64,000 nucleotides of DNA, from assembly GCA_007125845.1 (NCBI GenBank), contig SLCK01000004.1, forward strand, positions 24,256-88,255. Direction: 5' to 3'. Within the stretch, counting starts at the first letter, position 1; the number at the start of each line of letters is the position of its first letter. The notes below the pieces were generated by a model that was not told where the DNA came from, did not search any database, and saw nothing but the letters and a program-made list of their open reading frames with translations. Position numbers and translations under genes: made by a program. Source of the stretch: Gemmatimonadota bacterium. Its GTDB lineage: Bacteria; Gemmatimonadota; Gemmatimonadetes; Longimicrobiales; Gaopeijiaceae. Below are positions 31,530 through 40,474 of the stretch, in pieces.

Positions 31530-32814
31530 CAAGTCGATCAGCCACCGGGCGCTTCTCCTGAGCGTCCTTGCCGAGGGCACGAGCGAGCTCAGCGGGCTCC
31601 TCCCGGGTGCGGACTGTCGGAGCACTTCCTCGGTGATGAGGGCGTTGGGAGCCTCGATGCCGGACCTTCCGCCGGACGGGTCGGAGATTCGCGTTCCCGG
31701 GGTGGGGCCCAAAGGGCTCCGATCACCGAAGGGGGAGCTGGACTGTGGAAACTCCGGCACGACCGCCCGCCTCCTGCTGGGGCTTCTCGCGGGATTGTCC
31801 ATCGAGGCCACCCTTACCGGCGACGCCTCGCTGCGCTCCAGGCCGATGCGGCGCGTGACGGATCCCCTGAGCCGCATGGGGGCGCGATTCGAGGAGGGGC
31901 CGAAGGAAGATCGGCTTCCCCTCACGGTAAGAGGGGGAGGGCTATCGCCCTTCTCCTACCGGTCGCCGGTGGCGAGCGCGCAGGTGAAGAGTGCCCTCCT
32001 CCTCGCCGGCCTCACCGGTGGGGTCGCGGTGGAGGTCGAGGAGCCCGAGCGTTCCCGTGACCACACGGAGCGAATGCTTCGGCGCATCGGTTGCAGGGTT
32101 GAGGAGGGTACTGGGGAAGCGGGTTGGCGCGTCCGGCTTGCCGAGATTCCCCGTGCGCTCCGCCCCCTCGACTTCCATGTGCCAGGCGATTTCTCCTCTG
32201 CGGCGTTTTTTCTGGCCCTCGCGCTTCTGGGGGGAGCAGGTTCGGCACTTCGCATCACGAACGTAGGCTTGAACCCGACTCGGACCGGCCTGCTCGATGT
32301 GCTGCGGGAGATGGGCGGTCGGATCGAAGTCGAGCGCCAACGGGAGACCGACGATCCGGCGGGTGAGCCTGCCGCCGACCTTATCGCCTACCCATCCGAG
32401 CTCCGGGGAGTGACCATAGGGGGCGAGGTGATCCCTCGCCTCATCGACGAGGTACCGATTCTCGCCGTGGTCGGAGCTCGCGCGAGGGGGGTGACGGAGA
32501 TCCGGGACGCGGAAGAGCTCCGAGTGAAGGAATCCGATCGTGTCCGGGTGCTTGTGGAGAATCTGGGAACGCTGGGCGCAGACGTCGAAGAGCGGCCCGA
32601 TGGCCTCCGGGTGAGTGGGCATGACCGACCGCTCCAGGGCTCGATCGCGGTCCATCACGATCACCGCATCGCCATGGCCTTCGGAGTTCTGGGCGCGCTG
32701 CCCGGGCAGAACGTCGTTGTGGACGATCCGGAGGTGGCGGATGTGAGCTTTCCTGGCTTCTGGCGGCTTCTGGCGGAGTGTGCGGGGGCCGTCGAGGGAG
32801 GTCGCGCTTCGTGA
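31507..32814 (+). CDS. aroA: 3-phosphoshikimate 1-carboxyvinyltransferase (EPSP synthase)
   Basis: A 435-residue enzyme of the shikimate pathway. The start VPGDKSISHRALLLSVL contains the substrate-binding Lys and Ser-Arg, and LDCGNSGTTARLLLGLLAG is the phosphate-binding loop, with Ser-Gly-Thr-Thr as in class II-type enzymes. PMRRVTDPLSRMGA, DHTERMLRRIG and ELRVKESDRVRVLVENL are typical downstream motifs. GTG at 31507 is right before IITVPGDK, so the start is well defined. Overlaps tyrA by 23 bases and cmk by 4. Confidence 0.96.
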   Translation: MIITVPGDKSISHRALLLSVLAEGTSELSGLLPGADCRSTSSVMRALGASMPDLPPDGSEIRVPGVGPKGLRSPKGELDCGNSGTTARLLLGLLAGLSIEATLTGDASLRSRPMRRVTDPLSRMGARFEEGPKEDRLPLTVRGGGLSPFSYRSPVASAQVKSALLLAGLTGGVAVEVEEPERSRDHTERMLRRIGCRVEEGTGEAGWRVRLAEIPRALRPLDFHVPGDFSSAAFFLALALLGGAGSALRITNVGLNPTRTGLLDVLREMGGRIEVERQRETDDPAGEPAADLIAYPSELRGVTIGGEVIPRLIDEVPILAVVGARARGVTEIRDAEELRVKESDRVRVLVENLGTLGADVEERPDGLRVSGHDRPLQGSIAVHHDHRIAMAFGVLGALPGQNVVVDDPEVADVSFPGFWRLLAECAGAVEGGRAS

Positions 32815-33521
32815 CCGGGTCTGGGCTCGTGATCACGATCGACGGACCCGCGGGTTCGGGAAAGTCGAGCACCGCGCTCGCCGTGGCCCGGAAGCTTCGT
32901 CTCACCCACCTTGACTCCGGTGCGCTGTACCGCGCCCTGACCCTCGCGCTCCTGCGGGCGGGAATTCCCGAGGAGGAGTGGGAGGAATTGGACCGGGAAA
33001 TCTGGGAGGAGTTGGATCTGAGGCTCGAACCAGAGGACTCCGCCTTCCACGTTCTCCTGGACGGAGTCCGGGTGGGTCCGGAGCTTCGGTCTCCCGAGGT
33101 CACGGCGGCGGCCCCACGCCTTGCCGGGATCCCCGAAGCCCGCCGGCGCCTCATCGACGTGCAGCGCTCCGTGGCCGAAGAAGTCGGCGTGGTCGCGGAC
33201 GGTCGGGACATGGGGACGGTGATCTTTCCCGACGCGAACCTCAAGGTCTTCCTCACGGCCTCTCTCCGGGAGCGCGCCCGGCGGCGCCTACTCCAGGAGG
33301 ATCGTCCGGCGGATCCCGACCGGATCGAGGAGGAAGCCGAACGAATCCGACTTCGCGACGAGACGGACGAGACCAGGGAAATCTCGCCCCTTCGCCGTCC
33401 CGCGGACTCGGTCGACATAGACACGACGCAGCTCACCTTCGATGAGCAGGTCGATCGCATCGTGGACGCGGCCCGCCGACGCGCCTCAGAGGGGTTGACC
33501 GGGCGCGGACGCGTCGGGTAA
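32811..33521 (+). CDS. cmk: cytidylate kinase
   Basis: A 236-residue kinase that phosphorylates CMP/dCMP. P-loop IDGPAGSGKSSTALAVA lies at about 8-23, followed by LDSGALYRALTLALL, the NMP-binding segment VTAAAPRLAGIPEARRRLI, and DGRDMGTVIFPDA with the conserved Arg-Asp. The lid has RRLLQEDR. The GTG overlapping the aroA stop is the likely start (about 12 codons after the longest frame). Sits in the conserved aroA-cmk-rpsA order. Confidence 0.95.
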   Translation: MTGSGLVITIDGPAGSGKSSTALAVARKLRLTHLDSGALYRALTLALLRAGIPEEEWEELDREIWEELDLRLEPEDSAFHVLLDGVRVGPELRSPEVTAAAPRLAGIPEARRRLIDVQRSVAEEVGVVADGRDMGTVIFPDANLKVFLTASLRERARRRLLQEDRPADPDRIEEEAERIRLRDETDETREISPLRRPADSVDIDTTQLTFDEQVDRIVDAARRRASEGLTGRGRVG

Positions 33522-33524
33522 GTT
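33495..33524 (+). promoter_or_regulatory. possible housekeeping promoter for rpsA
   Basis: TTGACC and TAAGTT are separated by 18 bases near the end of cmk. The 170-base leader behind it also contains GGACGG/CCGTCC (33558-33563 and 33578-33583) as a short hairpin. Sequence match only; no direct evidence. Confidence 0.35.
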
Positions 33525-33696
33525 CAACGTCTCTATACGTTCACCATCGGGAAGCTCGGACGGTCCCCCAGGACGGGCCGTCCTTTCCCGTATTGATTCG
33601 TCCACCAGGAGACGCATTCTCCAGCCCGGAGAGCGGCCTCCGCAGGCCCCCCGTGACCTTGACCCGGCCGCGGGGGGGACAACCACCGGCTTCCGC

Positions 33697-35700
33697 ATGT
33701 CCAACCAGACCGACCAGCAGCAGTCCCCCTCCTCCACAGATTCCCATCTCGAGGATCTCGTCGATGACCCCAGTGCGGTCGTGACGGTCGATCCAAGTGA
33801 GACGGAAAAGGAACCTCCGAGAGTCGGGATTTCCCCCGAGCTTTCGATGGATCCCTACGGCGATGAGGAGCTTGACGTCTCACGGGACGACTTCGAGGCG
33901 CTCCTGCAGGAATTCGGCGGGGATATGCAGGACGCCCGTGAGGGCGAGATCGTAAATGCTCGGATCCTCCAGGTGACCGATAGCTCGGTGATCCTGGAGT
34001 TCGGCTTCAAGAGTGAGGGCTCCGTTCCCCTCGACGAGTTCAAGGCCCCCGAGGACCTCGCCGAAGGGGACGAGGTCGAAGTCCTCCTCGAGAGCCTCGA
34101 AGACGATGATGGCGTCGTTGTCCTCTCCAAGAGGAAGGCGGATTTCCTCCGCGTCTGGGAGAAGATCAAGGAGGCCCACGAGAGCGATCGGGCCGTGAAG
34201 GGCACGCTGGCCAGGAAGATCAAGGGTGGCGTCACCGTCGACCTGATGGGCGTCGATGCCTTCCTTCCCGGCTCCCAGATCGCCCTGCGGCGGGTTCCGA
34301 ACATCGAGGACCTGATCGGGGACGTCTACAAGTTCAAGATCATCAAGCTGAACAAGCGCCGCCGCAACATCGTGGTTTCACGGCGGGTGATTCTTGAAGC
34401 GGAGCGCGAGAAGAAGCGCGAAAATCTGGTGAAGGAGCTCCTGGTCGGCCAGGTAAGGGAAGGGACGGTCAAGAACATCACCGACTTCGGGGCCTTCATC
34501 GATCTGGGCGGCCTCGACGGCCTCCTGCACATCACGGACATGTCGTGGGGCCGGGTTGGTCATCCCTCGGAGGTCGTCGACATCGGCCAGTCCATCGACA
34601 TCAAGGTCCTCGACGTGGACTGGGACCGTGAGCGGATCTCGCTCGGCTTCAAGCAGCTCCTTCCGTATCCCTGGACCGACATCGAGAAGAAGTACCCGGT
34701 GGGCTCGCGGGCCAAGGGGAAGGTCGTCTCGATCACGAACTACGGCGCATTCGTGGAGTTGGAGAAGGGAGTCGAGGGGCTTGTACACATTTCCGAGATG
34801 TCCTGGACGAGAAACGTCCGGCATCCCTCGAAGCTCGTCTCCATCGGCGACGAGATCGAAGCGGTGGTCCTCAAGGTCGACTCGAAAGACGAGAAGATCT
34901 CGTTGGGGATGAAGCAGATCGAGGAAGATCCGTGGCTCTCCCTCCCCATGACCTATCCGACCGGAACCCGGATCACGGGCAAGGTTCGGAACCTGACGTC
35001 TTTCGGGGCCTTCGTAGAGATCGAGCCCGGCATCGACGGGCTGGTGCATGTCTCGGACATGAGCTGGACCAAGCGCGTCGAACATCCCTCCGAGATCGTG
35101 GAGAAGGGCCAGGATGTGGAAGTCATGGTTCTGGACATCGACTCGGAGCAGAAGAGGATCTCCCTGGGTATCAAGCAACTGGAGGACGATCCCTGGCCCG
35201 GAATCACGCAGCGATTCGCTCCCGGAGTCGAGTCGGAGGGAACGGTGACCCGGGTGCAGGACAAGGGCGTCGTCGTGAACCTCGGGGACGATATCGAAGG
35301 CTTCGTGCCGGCATCGCACGCCGCAGTCGAGGACGTGAACCGTCTCGAGGAGTACTTCGGCCCGGGGGACCCGGTGGACCTGAAGGTCCTCGAGTCCGAC
35401 GCCGCCAACCGGAGAATCGTCCTCGAGGTGACCACCGCGCCTGAGCGCAAGGTGGGCGAGGAAGCGGCTTCCGAGGAGGAGTCCGGAGACGAAGCAGAGG
35501 CGGTGGCGGAGGAGGTCTCCGACGAGGCCGAAGCGTCCGAGGTGGAGGAAGTGGCTGCCGAGGCCGCCGAAGTCGAGGCACCCGAGGCGGAGGAGATCGA
35601 GACCGAAGAGCCCAAGGCGAAGGCGGAGCCCGCGGAATCGACCGAGGAAGGAGCGGAGGCGGAAGTGGAAGCCGAGCCGGAGGAAGCGAAGGACAGTTGA
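33697..35700 (+). CDS. rpsA: 30S ribosomal protein S1
   Basis: A 667-residue S1. An acidic N-terminal extension of about 60 residues precedes six S1 RNA-binding repeats (about 75-565). Characteristic loops include GAFIDLGGLDGLLHITDMSW, GAFVELEKGVEGLVHISEMSW and GAFVEIEPGIDGLVHVSDMSW. The first two are more divergent, as in E. coli S1, where they bind the ribosome. The last about 80 residues are almost only Glu, Ala, Val and Asp. Length exceeds the usual 550-560 because of both tails. Strong expression is expected. An intrinsic terminator follows. Confidence 0.95.
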   Translation: MSNQTDQQQSPSSTDSHLEDLVDDPSAVVTVDPSETEKEPPRVGISPELSMDPYGDEELDVSRDDFEALLQEFGGDMQDAREGEIVNARILQVTDSSVILEFGFKSEGSVPLDEFKAPEDLAEGDEVEVLLESLEDDDGVVVLSKRKADFLRVWEKIKEAHESDRAVKGTLARKIKGGVTVDLMGVDAFLPGSQIALRRVPNIEDLIGDVYKFKIIKLNKRRRNIVVSRRVILEAEREKKRENLVKELLVGQVREGTVKNITDFGAFIDLGGLDGLLHITDMSWGRVGHPSEVVDIGQSIDIKVLDVDWDRERISLGFKQLLPYPWTDIEKKYPVGSRAKGKVVSITNYGAFVELEKGVEGLVHISEMSWTRNVRHPSKLVSIGDEIEAVVLKVDSKDEKISLGMKQIEEDPWLSLPMTYPTGTRITGKVRNLTSFGAFVEIEPGIDGLVHVSDMSWTKRVEHPSEIVEKGQDVEVMVLDIDSEQKRISLGIKQLEDDPWPGITQRFAPGVESEGTVTRVQDKGVVVNLGDDIEGFVPASHAAVEDVNRLEEYFGPGDPVDLKVLESDAANRRIVLEVTTAPERKVGEEAASEEESGDEAEAVAEEVSDEAEASEVEEVAAEAAEVEAPEAEEIETEEPKAKAEPAESTEEGAEAEVEAEPEEAKDS

Positions 35701-35773
35701 GGACGGACCCCCCGTCCCCTGCGGAAGCCCCGGTGCGGGCGTCCGATCTCCCGCGTGGCATCATCTGCGGGCA

Positions 35774-35813
35774 AGGCCACCCGGACCTCCCGTCGTCCGG
35801 GTGGCCTCTCCTT
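35774..35813 (+). terminator. intrinsic terminator after rpsA
   Basis: AGGCCACCCGGA (35774-35785) pairs perfectly with TCCGGGTGGCCT (35796-35807) around a 10-base loop, followed by a pyrimidine run TCTCCTT. It lies about 74 bases past the rpsA stop. Confidence 0.75.
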
Positions 35814-35851
35814 CGATTCCGGGAGCATGCGTGTCGAACGCGGGAGAGTTG

Positions 35852-37702
35852 ATGAGAGGTTCAAATCACGTAGAAATCCTTCACTCCGTCGGTTCCCGGG
35901 GCGCTTCGTTCCGACTCGTCCGAACGGTCGGCGCACTCGCACTGTTGTGGAGCGCGGGGGCGTGTGCCCTCGTCGGCGTCTCCGCGGATCCCCCGGCGCC
36001 GGCGGAGGCTCCGGCGGCGCTCGATGCCCCGCCGATTCGCGATGGAGTCAGTCGGGCCGAAGAGGCGATGCTCGTGGCCGAGCTGGTCATGGAAGGTGAG
36101 GCGCTCCTGGCCGACGGCAATGCGAGCGGAGCCGCCGAGCGGGCCCGGGCCGTGGAGGCCCGGTACGCGGAGGCCGACGGGTCCTCTCTCGCGCTCTGGC
36201 TCCTCGCAAGGGCCGCCCGGGAGCTCGAGGAGTGGGATGAAAGCCTTTCCGCCATCGAGCGCTTCGCCGACATTCTCCCGGAGGCCGATCCCCGCTTCGC
36301 TGAGGCGAAGTTGCTGGGGGCGGAGCTGATACGGGAGTCGGGCGCTCCCGGTTGGGTGGAAGCGCTCTTCGAGGTGCCGCCGGAAGCCGAACCTCATGTG
36401 CTCGAACAGGTCGACGAGGTGGCGGCGGCCTGGGCTCGGCAGATGGAAACCTTCGTTCTCCGGGATCTGGTGGTCGAGGCCCCGCGCCACCCCAGGATCC
36501 TTCCCGTCTTTCTCGTGGAGCTCTCGATCCGCAGGCATCTGGCGGGTGACGAGGCGGAATCTCGGCGGTTGGCCGAGGAGGCGATGGGGCTCGCACCGGG
36601 GGAAGAGATGGCCTCAAGGGCCACCGCGGTCCTCGAGGGCCGGGTGGACGAAGAGCTCGTGGTGAGCGCGGTGCTCGGTGCGGTGCTTCCGGAGTCGGGG
36701 TCGCCCGCGGTGCGCCAACTCGCCCAGGAGATCCGGGACGGAATCGAGGTGGCGCTGGTGGTCAATGAGAGCAACGGTGGATTCCCTGCCCAACTGAGCT
36801 TCATGGACGACGGGGGGGATCCTTCGCGTGTCTCCCAGGCGATCGCCACCCTCGAGCAGGACGGCGTCGTCGGAGTCGTGGGTCCCCTCATGGATCCCCT
36901 CGTGGGGCCGGCGGGCCAGGCCCGATCGAACTCCATCGTGATCCTTTCGCCGACCGCCCGGATGCTTCCCGAAGGTTCCGAAGGACTTTTCTCCCTGACC
37001 GGTGTCGATCCGGAGGCCGGTCGGGTGCTCGCCGAGGCGGTCCTCGACCAAGGTGTGCGCAACGTCGTCGTCCTCCACGCCTCCTCACCCGAAGTGAGCG
37101 CGGAGGCGCGCTGGTTCAGCGAAGCCTTCCAGGCCGGTGGCGGTTCCATCACCCGCACCCTCAGTTACTCCCCAGGGGCCGCCAGCATCCAGGGGCCTCT
37201 TCAGCAGGTGGTTCAGATACGTCCCGACGGCCTGGTCCTCTTCGTCCCCCAGGACGACATTCCGCGGCTGGGGCCGCAGATCGCCTACTACGGGGTCGAC
37301 GATCTCCCGAACCTCAGGCTTTTCGCCGGTGAATCGTGGAGCTCGGAGCCGATCCTCGAGGGTATGTCCACCCGCCACACTGATGGTTTCATCTCCGTCT
37401 CCGCGAGGACGTCCACGGGCGACTTCGGGCCGGGGTGGGACGCGTTCGTGGTGGCCTATGAAGAGCACTTTCGCCGCACCCTGCGCTCTCCGATGCCCGC
37501 ATTGGGCTACGACGCGGCGCGCCTGCTCCTGACCGCTGCCCGCCTCGGGGGCGGAACGCCCGAAGGCACGCGCCGGGCGCTCGAGGAGATCGACGACTTC
37601 CCGGGCGCGACCGGTCAGCTCTCCGTGCGGGACGGTCGCATACAGCGGAGCTACGTTCCGGTCCGACTCGAGGGCGGTCGGATGATTCCGCTGGCTCCCT
37701 GA
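35852..37702 (+). CDS. periplasmic binding-fold protein, LpoA/amino-acid-binding type, with N-terminal helical repeats
   Basis: A 616-residue exported protein. A signal-like hydrophobic segment VGALALLWSAGACALVG ends in a Cys that is not a canonical lipobox. Residues about 75-280 form TPR-like helices (AAERARAVEARYAEADGS, LSAIERFADILPEADPRF). Residues about 300-615 match a type 1 periplasmic-binding fold: GIEVALVVNESNGGFPAQLSF, then GVVGVVGPLMDPLVGPAG and GWDAFVVAYEEHF. This arrangement resembles LpoA, the outer-membrane activator of penicillin-binding protein 1A, and also ABC-transporter binding proteins. No transporter genes are nearby, favouring the LpoA-like reading. ATG at 35852 chosen for its signal peptide. 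Confidence 0.7.
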   Translation: MRGSNHVEILHSVGSRGASFRLVRTVGALALLWSAGACALVGVSADPPAPAEAPAALDAPPIRDGVSRAEEAMLVAELVMEGEALLADGNASGAAERARAVEARYAEADGSSLALWLLARAARELEEWDESLSAIERFADILPEADPRFAEAKLLGAELIRESGAPGWVEALFEVPPEAEPHVLEQVDEVAAAWARQMETFVLRDLVVEAPRHPRILPVFLVELSIRRHLAGDEAESRRLAEEAMGLAPGEEMASRATAVLEGRVDEELVVSAVLGAVLPESGSPAVRQLAQEIRDGIEVALVVNESNGGFPAQLSFMDDGGDPSRVSQAIATLEQDGVVGVVGPLMDPLVGPAGQARSNSIVILSPTARMLPEGSEGLFSLTGVDPEAGRVLAEAVLDQGVRNVVVLHASSPEVSAEARWFSEAFQAGGGSITRTLSYSPGAASIQGPLQQVVQIRPDGLVLFVPQDDIPRLGPQIAYYGVDDLPNLRLFAGESWSSEPILEGMSTRHTDGFISVSARTSTGDFGPGWDAFVVAYEEHFRRTLRSPMPALGYDAARLLLTAARLGGGTPEGTRRALEEIDDFPGATGQLSVRDGRIQRSYVPVRLEGGRMIPLAP

Positions 37703-37750
37703 TCCGATAGGTCGGAGGGAGGGGCTGGACTTCAACAACCCTTCTCCCCC

Positions 37751-38746
37751 ATGCGTCACTGCGTTTACTGCGACGAGGCCCTGGGAGAGGGCGAACCCGA
37801 GCTTTCCGACTCGGGGCGGCGCCATGCGTACGACCCCCATCTTGGACGCCTCTGGGAGATCTGCTCCCGCTGCACGCGCTGGAATCCCGTCCCTCTCGCG
37901 TTGCGTTGGGAGGCGTTGGACTCCTGGGAGGCCCGGGTCCAGAGGAAAGGGAAGGCCATCCTGGAAACCAAGCACCTCGCCCTCGTCCGCGTGGGGGAGG
38001 CGGAGGTCGTACGGGTCACCCGTCCTCCCCTCGTGGAATGGGGGGGATGGCGCTACGGGACCCGGCTTCCCGCATTCCAGAAGCCTCAGCGGTTCCTGGA
38101 CCGGCTGCTGGGATCGCTGCCCCCGGCACCTCTCGACGGCTATGAGCCGTTTGGACTGGCCACCCCGGTGGGCGGGGGCTGGGAAGAGGAGGGACGATCC
38201 CGCTGGCTGGTCTCCCCCTTCCTGGAGAAGGCCCAGCCGCTCACTTTCGGTTTCGCTTCCGTCCCGTTCGCCCGGCGGTGCCCCTCCTGCGGCGTTCCGA
38301 TGCCGCTCAATCCGTGGGATTTCCAGGAGGTCGCCTTCCAGGTGAGCTCGAACAGGGTGGGGGTCGAAGCCACATGCGCGCACTGTCGCGATCGGGTCTT
38401 TCTCCGACTCCGCGAGGCGCGTCCTGCCCTCCGCATGGGCCTCGGTATCCTCGACAGCGACCGCGGCGCTCGCATGGTGGGGGAGGAGGCCGGGGTGGCT
38501 CTCGACCGGGTTGGTGGCCACTCGGGGCTCCTGAGGGGACTCGGACGCCTGGGCGCGCCTCTGGGCGAGCTGGGTCGCACGGAACGAGTGGCGCTCGGAA
38601 TCGCCCTCGACCTGGAGGCGGAGGCGGAGGCGCTGGAGGCCGAGTGGAGAGAGGCGGAGGAGATCGCGTCGATCATGGACGGGGAGCTGACCGAGGTGCC
38701 GGGATTTCGGGAGTTCCGGGCGCGGGTGCTCGGGGAGCTCGGGTGA
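37751..38746 (+). CDS. hypothetical protein with zinc-ribbon cysteines
   Basis: A 331-residue soluble protein. Cys pairs appear at the start (HCVYCDE and ICSRCTRW) and again in the middle (RRCPSCGVP and ATCAHCRD), each able to bind zinc. A C-terminal helix region LEAEAEALEAEWREAEEI ends the protein. Function unknown. Stop overlaps the GTG of the rRNA methyltransferase gene, suggesting a translation- or RNA-related job (inference). Confidence 0.75.
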   Translation: MRHCVYCDEALGEGEPELSDSGRRHAYDPHLGRLWEICSRCTRWNPVPLALRWEALDSWEARVQRKGKAILETKHLALVRVGEAEVVRVTRPPLVEWGGWRYGTRLPAFQKPQRFLDRLLGSLPPAPLDGYEPFGLATPVGGGWEEEGRSRWLVSPFLEKAQPLTFGFASVPFARRCPSCGVPMPLNPWDFQEVAFQVSSNRVGVEATCAHCRDRVFLRLREARPALRMGLGILDSDRGARMVGEEAGVALDRVGGHSGLLRGLGRLGAPLGELGRTERVALGIALDLEAEAEALEAEWREAEEIASIMDGELTEVPGFREFRARVLGELG

Positions 38747-40038
38747 CCGGGAAGGTGCGTGACAGCGAGCCGGTGGAGGTCCGGATTCACGGGATCGGAT
38801 CAGAGGGGGCCGGCGTCGGAAGACTTCCGGATGGCCGAGCGGTATTCGTGCACCGCACCGCGCCGGGCGATCGAGTCCTGCTCGATCTGGAGCGCGAGGC
38901 GCCCCGGTGGGCGCGGGGACGCCTTCTGGAGATCCTCGAGGAGGGGGAGGGGAGACGGATCCCCCCCTGTCCCCACTACGCGCGCTGCGGGGGATGCACC
39001 CTGGAGCACCTGGAGTACACCGCGCAGCTCGACTTCAAGCAGCAGATGGTGCTGGACGCGCTGCGGCGAATCGGGAAGATCGAAGGCGCCCCGGCGGTCG
39101 AGATTCATCCCTCTCCCAGGGAGTTTCGGTACCGCAACAAGGTGACCTTCACCCTGAAGCGCCTCGGGGACGGAGGCGTCGTGGCGGGCTTCCACGAATT
39201 GGATGCGCCGGGTTTCATCGTGGACATCGGGGGGAACTGCCTCCTCCCGGAGGAACCGATCGCCGAGGTCTGGGAGGCATTGAGGGGAGCATGGGGCCAG
39301 GGAGCGGATCGGCTCCCCGGGGCCCGGCAGCTCCGCATCACGCTCCGGGGAACCCGTTCGGGACGCGTCCTCCTGCTTGTGACGGGGGGAAGCGATCCGG
39401 GGAGATCGGCGTCGCTTCTCAGCGCCTCCGACCGGTTGGACGCAATCTGGTGGGCGCCGAGCGGGACGTCCGCCGCTCCTCGGCTCGTCGCCGGGCAGGC
39501 CCGGATCGAGGAGGTCTGGTACGGGGAGCGCGTCGAGATCCGCCCGGATGCGTTCCTGCAGGTGAACCGGGAGGCGGCCACCCTCCTGCATGACCTGGTC
39601 CTGCGGGAGGTCGGCGCGCCTCGGGGACTCCGGATCGTGGACGCGTACTGCGGCTCGGGAGTGTACGGCCGCAGGCTGGCAGCCCACGGGGCCGAGGCCG
39701 TCGGGATCGAGCTCGACCCCGGCGCTGCGGCGATGGCCCGCGAGCGGCCCGTGGAGGGGTTCCGGATCGTGGAAGGTCCCGTGGAGCGGCACCTGGACGA
39801 TTTTCTGCCGGCGGACCGGTTGATTCTGAATCCCCCACGGACCGGGGTCCATCGGGATGTGACGAAGACCCTCCAACGTGCAGGCCCGGAGCGGGTCGTG
39901 TACGTGAGCTGCGATCCGGCCACTCTGGCGAGAGATCTGGCTAGACTCGGAGGGGAGTATTCGGTTGCCCGGCTTCAACTCTTTGATCTCTTCCCCCAGA
40001 CCGCGCACGTGGAGACCGTGGCCACCCTGGCACGCTGA
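38743..40038 (+). CDS. 23S rRNA (uracil-5)-methyltransferase, RlmD/RumA family
   Basis: A 431-residue SAM enzyme. N-terminal TRAM domain (about 10-65), then the Fe-S Cys cluster CPHYARCGGCTLEHL with a later Cys in IGGNCLLPEEP. The SAM site VDAYCGSGVYGRRLAAHGAE is at about 300, LILNPPRTG is the substrate motif, and the nucleophile is the Cys in VYVSCDPATLARDLARL. It methylates U in 23S rRNA (RlmD type) or tRNA (TrmA type); which one cannot be settled by sequence alone. GTG start overlapping the upstream TGA. Confidence 0.9.
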   Translation: MTGKVRDSEPVEVRIHGIGSEGAGVGRLPDGRAVFVHRTAPGDRVLLDLEREAPRWARGRLLEILEEGEGRRIPPCPHYARCGGCTLEHLEYTAQLDFKQQMVLDALRRIGKIEGAPAVEIHPSPREFRYRNKVTFTLKRLGDGGVVAGFHELDAPGFIVDIGGNCLLPEEPIAEVWEALRGAWGQGADRLPGARQLRITLRGTRSGRVLLLVTGGSDPGRSASLLSASDRLDAIWWAPSGTSAAPRLVAGQARIEEVWYGERVEIRPDAFLQVNREAATLLHDLVLREVGAPRGLRIVDAYCGSGVYGRRLAAHGAEAVGIELDPGAAAMARERPVEGFRIVEGPVERHLDDFLPADRLILNPPRTGVHRDVTKTLQRAGPERVVYVSCDPATLARDLARLGGEYSVARLQLFDLFPQTAHVETVATLAR

Positions 40039-40148
40039 GGCTGGCCCGGCACCCGCATCCCGGGCGACGTCTTCACCCGGCGAGGCTCAGGGTTAGTTTT
40101 ATAGCTTGTGACCATTCCATCCAGATCCCGAAAAGGGTGAGGGCCAAG

Positions 40149-40466
40149 ATGCCGACCTACGAATATCGTTGTCCGGAAGGGCACGAGTTCGAGCTCTTCC
40201 AGAGAATGTCCGACGAGCCCAGGGCCGACTGCCCCTCCTGTGGAAAGGCCGCCGAACGGATGCTCTCCGCCGGAGCGGGACTCCTCTTCAAGGGAGAGGG
40301 CTTCTACATCACGGACTACCGCTCCGACGACTACCGGAAAGCCGCGAAGGCGGAACAGGGCAACGGGACGAGCGAGAAGAAGGGGGAGAAATCGGCGGAC
40401 AGCGCTCCGGCCGCGGGGAAGTCCTCGGGGTCCGGCGACGCGGGGTCCGCGGCGAGCTCGGACTGA
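40149..40466 (+). CDS. FmdB-family zinc-ribbon protein
   Basis: A 105-residue small protein. MPTYEYRCPEGHEFELFQRM and CPSCGKAAERML give the standard FmdB-type zinc ribbon (two Cys pairs, the first one partly His-type). The C-terminus is Lys, Ser, Gly and Ala-rich and probably disordered. Regulatory or metal-handling role unknown. I chose the ATG that starts the conserved MPTYEY; a GTG 12 bases earlier is in frame. Followed within 8 bases by argS. Confidence 0.85.
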   Translation: MPTYEYRCPEGHEFELFQRMSDEPRADCPSCGKAAERMLSAGAGLLFKGEGFYITDYRSDDYRKAAKAEQGNGTSEKKGEKSADSAPAAGKSSGSGDAGSAASSD

Positions 40467-40474
40467 GCCCGCGC

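Noticed and set aside
34400..35200. Repeated blocks in rpsA as a DNA repeat or CRISPR-like array
   Set aside because: They are S1-domain repeats at protein level with diverged DNA; no CRISPR array is seen anywhere in the window.
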